A stretch of 64,000 nt of DNA from Haliea salexigens DSM 19537. Its GTDB lineage: Bacteria; Pseudomonadota; Gammaproteobacteria; Pseudomonadales; Halieaceae. The stretch is from positions 23,070 through 87,069 of the forward strand of contig NZ_KE383979.1 in assembly GCF_000423125.1 (NCBI RefSeq). Direction: 5' to 3'. The stretch's first letter is position 1; each line of letters begins with the position of its first letter. The notes under the pieces are model-generated. The model made no database searches. It was given only the letters and a program-made list of their open reading frames with translations, and was not told the origin of the DNA. The translations under genes and the position numbers were made by a program. This document shows positions 1-8,832 of this stretch, piece after piece.

Positions 1-1091
1 GCCTGCAGCCCCAGCCGGCTGCGCAGCCGGTCCAGTAGTGCATGCAATGGTTCGCGCTGGTTACGCGGGCTGAACAGATCAATGCCTGCGCTGTGACCGG
101 TGAGCAGTTCACGGCATTCAAGCACCAGTCCTTCTATACCGGTGTGCAGCTTGAGCTGGTCCAGTTGCAGGCGGGTGAGCTGATACCAGGTCGCCCAGTC
201 ACTGTGCCGGCTGCTGCTGCGCACCTGCAGATTCTGCGTTTGCCGATCCACGGCCAACAGCTGCCAGTCGATGCGGCTGCTTTGCAATTGTGTCTGGCGC
301 AGAAAACCGCACAGCGATTGCAGCAACTGCTCAATGGCGGGCAGGAGTTCTGCCGTGGTTTTGACTTCATAACCAAACCAGTACTGGTCGCTGAACTGCT
401 GTGGCGGTTGGTAGTCCGGCTCGAGGTCCGCTTCCCGGCCTGTCACCTGCCGCAGGTAATGTACAAAAGCCTGGCCACAGCGGCGAGTGAGTGCCGCTTC
501 AGGCAAGGTGAATATGTCCGCAAAGCGCCGCAGCCCGGCCCGCTCCAGCGCCGCCACGGCTTTGGGGAAAGTGTGCAGCAGCGACAGAGGCAGGGCGCCA
601 ATGCGCTCCTGCCAGGCCTCCGGCTGCTGTGTGTCGCTGCCGTCGTCATGAAACGACAGCAGCCAGGCGGCTTTCGGCGTTGGGGCGAGGCCGGCTTCCA
701 CCCGGTAGCCGCGGGCCTGCAGGGCGCGCTGTATTCCGCTGAGCAAGGTATGCAGTCCGCGATGCAGGGTGAGGCAGCTGCCAATTTCCAGCTGCAGGCA
801 GTCTTCCTGCCAGATATAGAGGCGCGGGGTGATGCCGTAGGCCCAGCAGCACAGCTGCTGCAGGCAGTGCTGTTCGCTGTTGCGGTTACGGGCCAGCAGT
901 TGCAGCGGGAGGTCCTGCGCCAGCGCGCGTACGCTGGCAGTGGCCATTCTGGCGCGCACTCCCAGGCTGCTGGCGCAGTCGTTGGCGCACACGACCCGTT
1001 GCTGCTCCAGCACTGCGACGGGCTGTGTTTCATCGAGCGTCTGGCACTGCAGCGGCAGCAGGGGAAAACGCAGACACAGCCAGAGGCTCAC
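1..1091 (-). CDS. imuB: ImuB-like inactive Y-family polymerase, SOS mutasome (partial)
   Basis: The minus strand is open from a GTG at 1091 to the window edge, giving 363 residues; ImuB is usually about 480-500, so the C-terminus lies outside. The start reads VSLWLCLRFPLLPLQ, then VAVLEQQRVVCAND, and later ATASVRALAQDLPLQLLAR, all typical of the ImuB polymerase-like fold. The N-terminal motif that carries the metal-binding Asp in active Y-family polymerases has none here, as expected for ImuB, which acts as a scaffold between the beta clamp, ImuA and DnaE2 in error-prone translesion synthesis. The GGGGGA before the GTG can serve as ribosome binding site. A near-perfect LexA box lies 55 bases upstream. 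The frame is absent from closed-ORF lists because it has no stop in the window. dnaE2 would be expected just beyond the left edge, but that is inference. Confidence 0.9.
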   Translation of the reverse strand, partial: MSLWLCLRFPLLPLQCQTLDETQPVAVLEQQRVVCANDCASSLGVRARMATASVRALAQDLPLQLLARNRNSEQHCLQQLCCWAYGITPRLYIWQEDCLQLEIGSCLTLHRGLHTLLSGIQRALQARGYRVEAGLAPTPKAAWLLSFHDDGSDTQQPEAWQERIGALPLSLLHTFPKAVAALERAGLRRFADIFTLPEAALTRRCGQAFVHYLRQVTGREADLEPDYQPPQQFSDQYWFGYEVKTTAELLPAIEQLLQSLCGFLRQTQLQSSRIDWQLLAVDRQTQNLQVRSSSRHSDWATWYQLTRLQLDQLKLHTGIEGLVLECRELLTGHSAGIDLFSPRNQREPLHALLDRLRSRLGLQ

Positions 1092-1145
1092 GGGTCCCCC
1101 GGGTGTAAATGCGGAAACGGGAGGGGCAAATACCCCATCATAGTA

Positions 1146-1161
1146 CTGTACATATATACAG
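1146..1161 (-). promoter_or_regulatory. LexA box upstream of imuB
   Basis: The sequence CTGTACATATATACAG is CTGT-N8-ACAG with an alternating AT core, inside TACTGTACATATATACAGCA, very close to the E. coli-type SOS consensus. It lies 55 bases upstream of the imuB GTG, so LexA binding here would repress imuB until DNA damage. Confidence 0.88.
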
Positions 1162-1292
1162 CATCACGCAGGCTGTCGCCCTCTGTCCAGCCCGCGGCGC
1201 ATTTGGCCTTTACCGCCAACTACGGCATCATTGCGCCATTTCCTGCGCCCGGTGGGCAGCGGGGACCCTTTTTTACTGCTATTGAGGTTGCA

Positions 1293-3173
1293 ATGATTTT
1301 ACCGAACTACAAACTCGCCGTGTTACCCATGGCGCTTACCACGTTGCTGGTGGCCTGCTCGCGTGATGAAACGCCTGCGCCCACGCCTGCACCGGAAGCT
1401 GCCGAGGTTGTCGGCGCTGTTCAGGATGCCGTGCCTGAAGCAGCGACAACCGCGGCGTTTCGCACCTACCTTGAGGAAAACTATGCGGTGGATATGGCAC
1501 GCCTGCCCTATACCGCCAGCTATCGTGGCATCAAGACCAACCACGACCAATGGGATCCGGTAGCCGAAGCCTTCCTCGATGAAACCCTGGCCATCAACAA
1601 GGCCCGCTTGCAGCAGTTGGATGAGTTTGACCGCGCAGCGCTGGCGCCGGCGGAGCAACTCTCCTACGACCTCTACAAACTGGACCTGGAGCGGCGCATC
1701 GATGCAGACCGCTTCCGTCACCACCAGTTTGTGATTGACCAGTACCGAGGCCCCCACACCGAGGCGCCGAGCAGGCTGGTGAACATCCACCGTGTGACTG
1801 ACCTCGCTGATGCCGAGGCCTATATCGGCCGCCTGAACAATATTACCGGCTGGTTCAATGAAGTGATCGCGCAGATGGCCATCCGTACCGAGAAGAATCT
1901 GCTGCTCGCTGACTGGCAGTATCCGCCCATTATTGAGGCGGCAGGCAACGTGATTCAGGGCGTGCCCTTCACGGAAGACGGGGGCGATTCCACGCTGTGG
2001 GCAGACTTCAACAGCAAAGTTGAGGCACTGGATATCACACCGGAAGAGCGCGCGCGTCTGCTGGCCGAAGCGCGCGAGGCCCTGCTGGAGTCTGTGCAGC
2101 CGGCTTACGAGCGCCTGATTGAGGCAGTTGAAACCCAGGCCGCGCTGGCCACCGGTGACGATGGCGTATGGAAGTTCGACAACGGCGAAGCCTTTTATGC
2201 CGAACGTTTGCGCTGGTTTACCACCACTGACCTGACTGCCGAGCAGGTACATGCCATTGGGTTGGAGGAAGTGGACCGCATCCACGACGCCATGCGCGAA
2301 GTGATGCAGGAGGTGGAGTTTGACGGTGACCTGCGCGAGTTCTTCGAGTTCATGCGCAATGATCCGCAATTCTACTACCCGAATACGGAGGCAGGCCGCG
2401 CACAGTATCTGGCCGAGGCTGAAGCGGCGATCAATGCCATGTCCAAGCGCCTGCCCGAGCAGTTCGGTTTGCTGCCGCAGGCTGAGCTGGTGGTAAAACG
2501 GGTGGAGGCGTTCCGCGAGCGTTCGGCGGGCAAGGCTTTTTATAACGGCCCGCCGGCTGATGGTTCGCGCCCCGGCATTTATTACGCCAACCTGTACGAT
2601 ATGAACAGTATGCCAACCTATCAGCTGGAGGCTCTGGCCTATCACGAGGGGGTGCCGGGTCACCACATGCAACGGGCTCTGTCAGTGGAGTTGGAAAGCC
2701 TGCCCGAATTCCAGCGCTATGCGAGCTTCACGGCCTTCACGGAAGGCTGGGCGCTGTACACGGAAGAGCTGGCCAGCGACATGGGTATGTACTCGGATGC
2801 CTATGCCGAGTTTGGCCGTTTGGCCATGGAGCTTTGGCGCGCCTGTCGCCTGGTGGTAGATACCGGTCTGCACAGCAAGGGCTGGACACGTGAAGAGGCG
2901 ATTGAGTATCTCGTCGAGAACACGCCGAATTCACGTTACGACTCCACCAAGGCGATTGAACGCTACATTGCGATGCCGGGGCAGGCCACGGCCTACCTGA
3001 TTGGCAAGCTGCGCATTATGGAACTGCGTGACGAGGCCCGTGCGGCACTGGGTGAGCAGTTTGATGTGCGTGCCTTTCACGACGAGGTGCTCAGGCATGG
3101 CCCGGTACCCCTGTCTATTCTGGAGCAGAATATAGACCGGCTGGTTGCCGATACCCTGGCGACCAACGGTTGA
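1293..3173 (+). CDS. DUF885 family lipoprotein, putative zinc peptidase
   Basis: This 626-residue protein begins MILPNYKLAVLPM and has a lipobox LLVAC near residue 22, so it should be a lipoprotein; Ser at +2 suggests outer membrane sorting. The DUF885 family is recognised by the HEGVPGHH motif at about residues 451-458, followed by a Glu in FTEGWALYTEEL near residue 484. This arrangement resembles a gluzincin zinc site, and family members are annotated as metallopeptidases; the substrate is unknown. The frame stays open upstream to base 42, but that part is antisense to imuB. The ATG at 1293 follows GAGG and directly precedes the signal peptide, so it is the true start. It separates imuB from imuA, and a hairpin terminator follows the stop. 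Confidence 0.9.
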   Translation: MILPNYKLAVLPMALTTLLVACSRDETPAPTPAPEAAEVVGAVQDAVPEAATTAAFRTYLEENYAVDMARLPYTASYRGIKTNHDQWDPVAEAFLDETLAINKARLQQLDEFDRAALAPAEQLSYDLYKLDLERRIDADRFRHHQFVIDQYRGPHTEAPSRLVNIHRVTDLADAEAYIGRLNNITGWFNEVIAQMAIRTEKNLLLADWQYPPIIEAAGNVIQGVPFTEDGGDSTLWADFNSKVEALDITPEERARLLAEAREALLESVQPAYERLIEAVETQAALATGDDGVWKFDNGEAFYAERLRWFTTTDLTAEQVHAIGLEEVDRIHDAMREVMQEVEFDGDLREFFEFMRNDPQFYYPNTEAGRAQYLAEAEAAINAMSKRLPEQFGLLPQAELVVKRVEAFRERSAGKAFYNGPPADGSRPGIYYANLYDMNSMPTYQLEALAYHEGVPGHHMQRALSVELESLPEFQRYASFTAFTEGWALYTEELASDMGMYSDAYAEFGRLAMELWRACRLVVDTGLHSKGWTREEAIEYLVENTPNSRYDSTKAIERYIAMPGQATAYLIGKLRIMELRDEARAALGEQFDVRAFHDEVLRHGPVPLSILEQNIDRLVADTLATNG

Positions 3174-3188
3174 TTCCAGGTCGATAAT

Positions 3189-3216
3189 GCCGGCGTCGTT
3201 CAGACGCCGGCGTTTT
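3189..3216 (+). terminator. Intrinsic terminator after the DUF885 gene
   Basis: A perfect 9-bp stem GCCGGCGTC / GACGCCGGC with a 5-base loop is followed by GTTTT, oriented for the plus-strand gene that ends at 3173. It overlaps the last codons of the convergent small membrane protein gene. Confidence 0.8.
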
Positions 3217-3406
3217 CCAGCAGCCAGGTGATGATGACCTTGATCAGGAAGCCGAAAATGCCCATCGCCAGGCCCACATAGAGCATGATGGTGCCAAATT
3301 TGCCGGCGTTACTGCGCTTCGCCAGGTCCCAGACGATAAAAATCATGAACGTGATCAACGCGCCGACGCCCAGGGTGACGCCGTAGTCGCTCAACCATTG
3401 GTCCAC
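3200..3406 (-). CDS. Small membrane protein, DUF2788-like
   Basis: The 68-residue product has two hydrophobic segments, roughly residues 9-26 (VTLGVGALITFMIFIVWD) and 39-62, joined by a basic loop KRSNAGKFG. Length and topology fit the DUF2788 family of unknown function, though I assign this by resemblance only. It is convergent with the DUF885 gene and shares the terminator hairpin at its 3' end. The next gene upstream on the same strand is the OsmC gene, 47 bases away, so the two may be co-transcribed. No function is proposed. Confidence 0.65.
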   Translation of the reverse strand: MDQWLSDYGVTLGVGALITFMIFIVWDLAKRSNAGKFGTIMLYVGLAMGIFGFLIKVIITWLLENAGV

Positions 3407-3453
3407 AGCACGCTACTCGCTATGCGTTACGTAAAAGCGGACGCGATGTGTGT

Positions 3454-3891
3454 TCAAGCGACGGTGTCGACGCTGGCGTGCAAATGCATGTTGCTGTTCA
3501 GTGAGTTGCTGACCAGGCAGTTCGCCTCCGCTTTTTCCAGCAACTGCTTCGCTCGCTCGGTATCGGTGCCTGCGGGCACGCTGAGCTTTGCCGTTACGGT
3601 AATGTCGGTAAAGCGTGTGACGCGGTCAATACGATCCAGCGTACCCTCGGCGCTGCACTGCAGCTCCACCCAGTCCAGCTTGGAGGCGCGGGCAATGGCG
3701 CGGAAGGTGAAGATGAAGCAGTCGGTAACGGCACCTACCAGCAGGGCTTCGGGTGACCAGTTGCCGCCCGGCCCACCAAACTCTTTGGGGGGTGCCGTTG
3801 CCAGCGCCGGAATATCTTCGCCGGACAGTGATACGGTGCCTTCAGCCATCGCTGTGGCGGCAACCTGATAGTGGTGAGGGAATTCCTGCAT
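3454..3891 (-). CDS. OsmC family thiol peroxidase-like protein
   Basis: The 145-residue product starts MQEFPHHYQV; this ATG has GGAG seven bases upstream, while a further ATG nine codons earlier has none. OsmC/Ohr proteins reduce organic hydroperoxides with two cysteines. Both are seen here: SPEALLVGAVTDCF (central helix) and AEANCLVSNSL (near the C-terminus). The region PPKEFGGPGGNWSPE is typical of the OsmC-like branch rather than Ohr. It is likely a cytoplasmic peroxide or thiol-stress protein. It sits between imuA and the small membrane protein on the same strand, and none of these neighbours explains its role. Confidence 0.85.
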   Translation of the reverse strand: MQEFPHHYQVAATAMAEGTVSLSGEDIPALATAPPKEFGGPGGNWSPEALLVGAVTDCFIFTFRAIARASKLDWVELQCSAEGTLDRIDRVTRFTDITVTAKLSVPAGTDTERAKQLLEKAEANCLVSNSLNSNMHLHASVDTVA

Positions 3892-3994
3892 GTGTGTTCT
3901 CCGTGGCAAGGCCGGCACGAATGATACCGGTATAGTGGCTCATGCACAGTGCCCTATGCTAGCGGCCAGCCTGCCGGGAAACAATTGACCTGGC

Positions 3995-4723
3995 TCAACC
4001 GGCGCTCATTGCGCTGCTGCTCGCCACGGTGGCAGGCCAGACAGGCAGTTCCCACAACTGCGGCTGGTGGGGCAGCTCATCGCTGGGGGACAGGTTGACA
4101 TCCACCTGCTGCTGACCACCGCGCTGTTTCAGAATGTGAACCTTGCGGTATTCCCGCATTTGCAGGCGCAGGCCGACCGGTGAGCTCTCTGCGGCGGCCT
4201 GCTGTGAACGGAACAGTACGCACAGGCTGTCGCTGTCGGCCGCCGCCAGCTGCAGTTTGCGCAGTTCGCTGTAGCGATACTGGCCGTTTCCCAGCCAGCT
4301 GAAGACGGCGCTGCAGGTGCTGCTGCGCAAGGCCTGCTCAATGCTCCAGAGCAGGTCTTCGCGGCTGCGGGGGTGCACCAGTAATACCTGCTGTGTATCG
4401 ATGCCCCTTGCAGCCAGCAGCGGTGCATAAGGCGTCCAGGGCGGTGCAATAAAGGCCTGCCAGCGACCCTGTGCGCTGAGCCGTTCCATGGCGGGAAGAA
4501 ACAGGCCCATGGCGCCCATGCCGGAGCTGTCGCTGAGCACTTCAACGGCAGTGGCGTCTGGCCAGCCACCTTGTTGCAGCGCGTCATCCAGCGCCCGGTA
4601 ACCGCTTTTCAGGCCACCGCCGTGGGCGTCGCTATTGGCCGGCAACGGCAACCCGCCAAAGTGGCGGCTGCGCCCGCGCCAGGTATCGCGGCGAAGAATA
4701 ACCTGTTCCAGAGCTTCGTTCAT
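3995..4723 (-). CDS. imuA: ImuA-like SOS translesion synthesis protein
   Basis: The 242-residue product fits the ImuA (SulA/RecA-like fold) family: SGYRALDDALQQGGWP near the N-terminus, EVLSDSSGMGAMGLFLPAM where RecA-like proteins have their P-loop, and the C-terminal LRLQMREYRKVHILKQRGG. The P-loop position lacks a GxxxxGK(S/T) sequence, so nucleotide binding is doubtful. ImuA works with ImuB and DnaE2 in damage-induced mutagenesis. GGAGG lies eight bases before the ATG, and a LexA box is centred about 35 bases upstream. It is about 2.9 kb away from imuB, with three unrelated genes between them, instead of being in one imuA-imuB-dnaE2 operon. Confidence 0.87.
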   Translation of the reverse strand: MNEALEQVILRRDTWRGRSRHFGGLPLPANSDAHGGGLKSGYRALDDALQQGGWPDATAVEVLSDSSGMGAMGLFLPAMERLSAQGRWQAFIAPPWTPYAPLLAARGIDTQQVLLVHPRSREDLLWSIEQALRSSTCSAVFSWLGNGQYRYSELRKLQLAAADSDSLCVLFRSQQAAAESSPVGLRLQMREYRKVHILKQRGGQQQVDVNLSPSDELPHQPQLWELPVWPATVASSSAMSAG

Positions 4724-4750
4724 GATGGCTTGCCTCCGAAGATTTTCAAA

Positions 4751-4766
4751 CTGTATGGATATACAG
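4751..4766 (-). promoter_or_regulatory. LexA box upstream of imuA
   Basis: CTGTATGGATATACAG fits CTGT-N8-ACAG and is nearly palindromic. It lies 28 bases before the imuA ATG and outside any gene, so imuA has its own SOS control independent of imuB. Confidence 0.87.
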
Positions 4767-4920
4767 TAGTTGGCTGTCGGAGGGAAAGCAAGCGAATCTG
4801 ATGCCCTGCTGCAGAGTGCCCAGTAAACCTGCCTGCTTGGGCGACACGTTGCTGCGATGTGCCAGTGCCGACGCCAGGCGGAGGGCGACAGGCCAAACCC
4901 GCGGCGGCCATCGAGGCACG

Positions 4921-6510
4921 TTATGGCAGGGTGTCTGGCGCCACAGGTGAAGTGGCCTCCGGCTGAGCTTCTTCCAGCACATTGACGGTGCGGTCGGCGA
5001 GGCCGATGCCCGCCTGGAACATGGTCAGGTAGGTATGGGTTGCGCCGGCTTCGGTAATGCGCTCCACGTGATCCTCGTGCAGGGCGTGGGAGATGATGGG
5101 GCCGGTAAAGCCCTTGGCACGCAAACTGCGTGCCGCCACCACTTTCGAGCCGATGTCATCCATGGCCAGCACCGCCGCCTTGATCCGGCTGATATCGACT
5201 CCGCGCCAGAAGTTGCTGTCTTCGGCATCGGCGAACACGACATTGCGGCCGGCCTCGGCGTGCGCTCGCGCCTTGTAGGTGTCACCGTCCAGCCCGGCTG
5301 GCTGCAGCCCCTGCTTGCGGAGCTGGTCGTAAGCGGCGGTGCCGGTACGGCCCATACCGAAAATCAACACATTGGCATCCCCCAGGCTGGTGGGCTGTTC
5401 ATCGGGGTGCATGGTGATGCGTTCAAAACGCTGCAGGCGTGGCTCCAGGCGGGCATACAGGCGGTGCGCCATGCGGTTCAGCGGCGCGGCAATCACGAAG
5501 GACACCGACACGGCAATGGCCAGCGGCACGATCCATTCAGGCAGCAGTATGCCGGCGACAATCAGGCCAAATTCACTGTAGGCGGTGAGGCTGACTGCAG
5601 CGAGGAACGAGGTGCGCGCACGCAGGCGGAACGCGGTGAGCAGCAGAAAGAACAGAAGCCCCTTGAGCGGCAGCAATACGCCAACCCCCAGTGCAAACAG
5701 CAGTGCGTCGAGGTCGGGCAGGCCGGACATGCCGATTTGCAGGAAGAAACCCACCAGAAACACTTCCCGCAAGCCCCAGAGTGATTCGGCGAGCTCCTGC
5801 GCGCGGCGATGGTTGGAGAGCAGTATGCCCATGACCAGGGCGCCAATCTCGGAACTGAGCCCCATGGCCGTGAAGCCCATGCCGCCGACCACCAGCGCGA
5901 GCAGCATGCCCATGAGCACCAGCAGCTCATCGTGCCCGGCAAAATCCAGCAGCCAATAGAGGAAAGGGCGCATGAATGGCAGCAGGAGGACCGCCAGTGC
6001 CCAGATATTGGGGCTCTGGCCACTGAACACCGCGAGCACCACGAGTGCGATGATATCCTGCACGATGAGAATGCCGATGGCCGTGCGGCCGTGGAATACG
6101 GCCAGCTCCCGCCGCGATTCCAGCAGTTTTGCCGCCAGGACGGTGGAGGAGAAGGCTAGCGCGATGGCCAGTAGCAGCGCGGTCTGCCAGCCAATGTCCA
6201 GCAGGTAGTACAGGCCCGGCGCGAACACCGCCACGCTGATACTGAAATGCAGTAGCGCCCCGCCCAGAACCTGTGGCTGGGCAATCTGGCGCAGTTTGAG
6301 CTTCAGGCCCACGGTGAACAGCAGAATCAGCACGCCCAGGTGGGCCACGTGATTGAGAATTTCGCCGCTCTTCACGGGCATGCCCAGGCTGGGCCCCAGC
6401 AGGTTGATGGCAAAGCCCGCCGCGAGAAAGCCCACCAGTGGCGGCAGCCCTACCTGACGCACTGCCAGGCCAAAAAAGAAGGCAAAGGAAATACAGACGA
6501 CTTCGAACAC
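4921..6510 (-). CDS. Kef/YbaL-type monovalent cation:proton antiporter
   Basis: The 529-residue protein has about 11-12 hydrophobic segments across residues 1-370 (CPA2 antiporter fold), including the conserved VGFLAAGFAINLLGP and QDIIALVVLAVF. A cytosolic RCK/TrkA-N domain follows, with the nucleotide-binding loop LIFGMGRTG and the acidic strand LDGDTYKARAH. Such proteins exchange K+ or Na+ for protons across the inner membrane, gated by nucleotide or glutathione adducts. The RCK part ends with an LADRTVNVLEEAQ helix. The start is GTG with GGAG seven bases upstream. No Kef ancillary subunit (KefF/KefG) is adjacent, and the ion specificity is unknown. Confidence 0.88.
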   Translation of the reverse strand: MFEVVCISFAFFFGLAVRQVGLPPLVGFLAAGFAINLLGPSLGMPVKSGEILNHVAHLGVLILLFTVGLKLKLRQIAQPQVLGGALLHFSISVAVFAPGLYYLLDIGWQTALLLAIALAFSSTVLAAKLLESRRELAVFHGRTAIGILIVQDIIALVVLAVFSGQSPNIWALAVLLLPFMRPFLYWLLDFAGHDELLVLMGMLLALVVGGMGFTAMGLSSEIGALVMGILLSNHRRAQELAESLWGLREVFLVGFFLQIGMSGLPDLDALLFALGVGVLLPLKGLLFFLLLTAFRLRARTSFLAAVSLTAYSEFGLIVAGILLPEWIVPLAIAVSVSFVIAAPLNRMAHRLYARLEPRLQRFERITMHPDEQPTSLGDANVLIFGMGRTGTAAYDQLRKQGLQPAGLDGDTYKARAHAEAGRNVVFADAEDSNFWRGVDISRIKAAVLAMDDIGSKVVAARSLRAKGFTGPIISHALHEDHVERITEAGATHTYLTMFQAGIGLADRTVNVLEEAQPEATSPVAPDTLP

Positions 6511-6554
6511 GTAACGGCTCCGCCAGCGCTTATTCCGATGGTTTGGCGTCGATA

Positions 6555-8705
6555 CTACCGCACTTTCAGCAGGCCGTGTTCCTCCAGCTCCAACATCAAC
6601 AGCTGTTGGACGATGAAATCGCGACTGCTATCGGGATGCATGAGATGGATGCGCTCCAGCCACGGGCGCGCGGCTTCCTTGTCACCGCGGTGCAGCAGCG
6701 CGCGCAGAATTTCGCGCAGGAAGCTCGCCGGCTCGTCACTGAGTGCCTTGATGCGCCGCAGGCTGGCGCTCAGGGTGAGTTCCTCGGGCGTCAGGTCGGT
6801 GCCAAAGGGGTAAGCGGGCAGGCGGCCACCGGCGATATGCGAGCTGAGTGCCTTGGCAACGCGATAGGGCGTGTTGTTGCGTGCCGCGGCGGGGATTTCA
6901 TAGTCGGCGGGCAGTTTGCCGTGCTTAATTGCCCAGTCCGCCAGTTCCTGCTGGAAGCGACTGTCGGCAATGGCGATCAGGCGCCGTATCACCTCGGCGT
7001 CAGTCTGACCGCGCAGGTCGGCGATACCGTACTCGGTGACGATGATGTCGCGCAGGTGGCGCGGTATGGTGGTGTGGCCATAGTGCGTCACAACGTTTGA
7101 GCGCAATGCCTTGCCCTTGCCTCGGGTGCTGCGAATGCAGAGCACCGAGCGCGCGCCGGGCAGGTCGTGTGCCATGGCCACGAAGTTGTATTGTCCACCC
7201 ACGCCACTGATCACGGTGCCGTCTTCCAGGGCGTCAGACGTCACCGCCCCGCTCAGGCTGACCATCATCCCGGTGTTGATAAAGCGCGCGTGCTGCCTCT
7301 GGGCACAGTACAGCGGGTAGTCGAGCAGCAGCTGGTTGGTGCGCAGCACGCTGGTCATGCAGATGCGCTCCTGCCCGTCGTCGTCCAGGTCGCGCAGTTT
7401 CTGGTAGAAATCGCGCGGCCCGAGGAAGAAGCCGCCGTGCAGCACGCGGCCGTGGCGCAATTGCCGGCCTTCACTGGCCCGCAGCAGTGCAGCCCGGGTG
7501 TCGGGATCATCCGTGTGGTTAGTCAGGGTGGCGCCATCCAGCGACAACGCGCCGTCGATCAGGCGCAGGGTGTCCGGCAGAATGCCCCAGTACTGCAGGG
7601 CTGCCAGGCTGTCGGCATCGAGTTGAGCCGGCAGCAGCGCACACTGGCGCACGTAATCCAGCAGGCGCTCGTCCACTGCCTCGGTAATCAGCCCGTCATT
7701 CAGTCCCCGTTGCAGGGCCAGCAGGTCGTAGACCCGGCGCTTCACCACGCCGGCTTCCATCAGGTGCAGCATGCCGTTGACGAACATCTCGGTGGAAACA
7801 TACAGCCCCTGCTCAAAGGGGCCTTCGTCGGTCTCGCAGCCGCTGTCGATGCGGGTCAGCCTGTCGACCGCGTCGCGCCAGGCGGCCGGTTGCTGGTGGC
7901 GCAGGATCAGGGCGTGGGCCACGGCATCGCCCAGCGAGCCGATACCGATTTGCAGCGTACCGCCGTCTACCACCAGGCTACTGGCATGCAGGGCCGTAGC
8001 GTAGTCTGCGGTGGGCACCGACGCATTGGGTACCGCAAACAGGGTGCGCTGGTACGCCGGGTTGTCCACCAGGCCATCGAACAGCGTGGCCGGGACTTCC
8101 GCGTCATTACGCATGAAGGGCAGATCGTCATGAACTTGCGCGAAGCAGAGGAAATCTTCCCCCGGTTCGGCGCGTTTGGTGTGAATGACATCCAGGGCAA
8201 CATCCGGGTTGCAGGACAGACTCAGCGAAAGCCCGTCGGCGGTTTCCCGGGCAGCTACCAGCTGCAGCAGCACGTTCACTCCCGCGGCCATCATGTCGCG
8301 TGCAATATGTGTGTAATTGCTGGAGATGTATTGTTGTTGTGCAGCGGGAATACCCTTCATCGAGCCCGCTTTGAAGTACAGCTCGCTCACCTGGATGTTG
8401 TCGGGCAGATTGCCGCTGCGCTGGGCCTCCATATAGGCCAGGGGTTCGTAATTGCCGAAAATCCGTTCCACGATCGGTCCAGCCAGCTCGGCCTCGATGT
8501 GGCTGGCCGGCTTGGGGACCTCCAGCGACAGTGCCGTGTAGATGTGCAGGTCTATCTCCGGGTCCTGCTCGGCGCGGCGAAAGAAGGCATTCATCAACTG
8601 CACCGGTTTGCCCAGGCCCAGCGGGGCACCGAGTCGAAGTGTTTTCCCGAGCCTGGCGATGGTGTAATCGACACAGGCCTCAGCCGTTGCAAACCGTTCT
8701 GTCAT
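6555..8705 (-). CDS. Acetyl-CoA hydrolase/CoA transferase family protein
   Basis: The 716-residue product carries class I CoA-transferase signatures in the C-terminal half: TVISGVGGQYNF (the GxGGQ loop next to the oxyanion hole) and IVTEYGIADLRGQ. The N-terminal half contains LVVDGGTLQIGIGSLGDA, also typical of acetyl-CoA hydrolase/transferases, which move CoA between acetyl or other short acyl groups and acids such as succinate. It is longer than the usual 430-550 residues of the ACH1/Cat1 group, with extra sequence between the halves and about 80 residues after the core. The exact substrate is unknown. A 44-base gap separates it from the antiporter gene downstream on the same strand. Confidence 0.82.
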   Translation of the reverse strand: MTERFATAEACVDYTIARLGKTLRLGAPLGLGKPVQLMNAFFRRAEQDPEIDLHIYTALSLEVPKPASHIEAELAGPIVERIFGNYEPLAYMEAQRSGNLPDNIQVSELYFKAGSMKGIPAAQQQYISSNYTHIARDMMAAGVNVLLQLVAARETADGLSLSLSCNPDVALDVIHTKRAEPGEDFLCFAQVHDDLPFMRNDAEVPATLFDGLVDNPAYQRTLFAVPNASVPTADYATALHASSLVVDGGTLQIGIGSLGDAVAHALILRHQQPAAWRDAVDRLTRIDSGCETDEGPFEQGLYVSTEMFVNGMLHLMEAGVVKRRVYDLLALQRGLNDGLITEAVDERLLDYVRQCALLPAQLDADSLAALQYWGILPDTLRLIDGALSLDGATLTNHTDDPDTRAALLRASEGRQLRHGRVLHGGFFLGPRDFYQKLRDLDDDGQERICMTSVLRTNQLLLDYPLYCAQRQHARFINTGMMVSLSGAVTSDALEDGTVISGVGGQYNFVAMAHDLPGARSVLCIRSTRGKGKALRSNVVTHYGHTTIPRHLRDIIVTEYGIADLRGQTDAEVIRRLIAIADSRFQQELADWAIKHGKLPADYEIPAAARNNTPYRVAKALSSHIAGGRLPAYPFGTDLTPEELTLSASLRRIKALSDEPASFLREILRALLHRGDKEAARPWLERIHLMHPDSSRDFIVQQLLMLELEEHGLLKVR

Positions 8706-8832
8706 GGCAATCTCGCTGCACGCAATTATTGTGTTGAGTGAACAAGGTTATCAAAGCACAGGCGGTGGCTGTGCATATTGATCTGGCGCAAGGCCGATGG
8801 CGGTGCACGCTAGCCGGCCGTGCGCGGAAAAT

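Noticed and set aside
42..1292. Plus-strand open frame continuous with the DUF885 gene, giving a 1043-residue protein
   Set aside because: The first 1250 bases are antisense to imuB and the segment after them is non-coding; the lipoprotein signal peptide starts at 1293.
7167..8741. 524-residue plus-strand frame
   Set aside because: It is fully antisense to the CoA transferase gene and has low-complexity His/Gln-rich sequence typical of GC-rich shadow frames.
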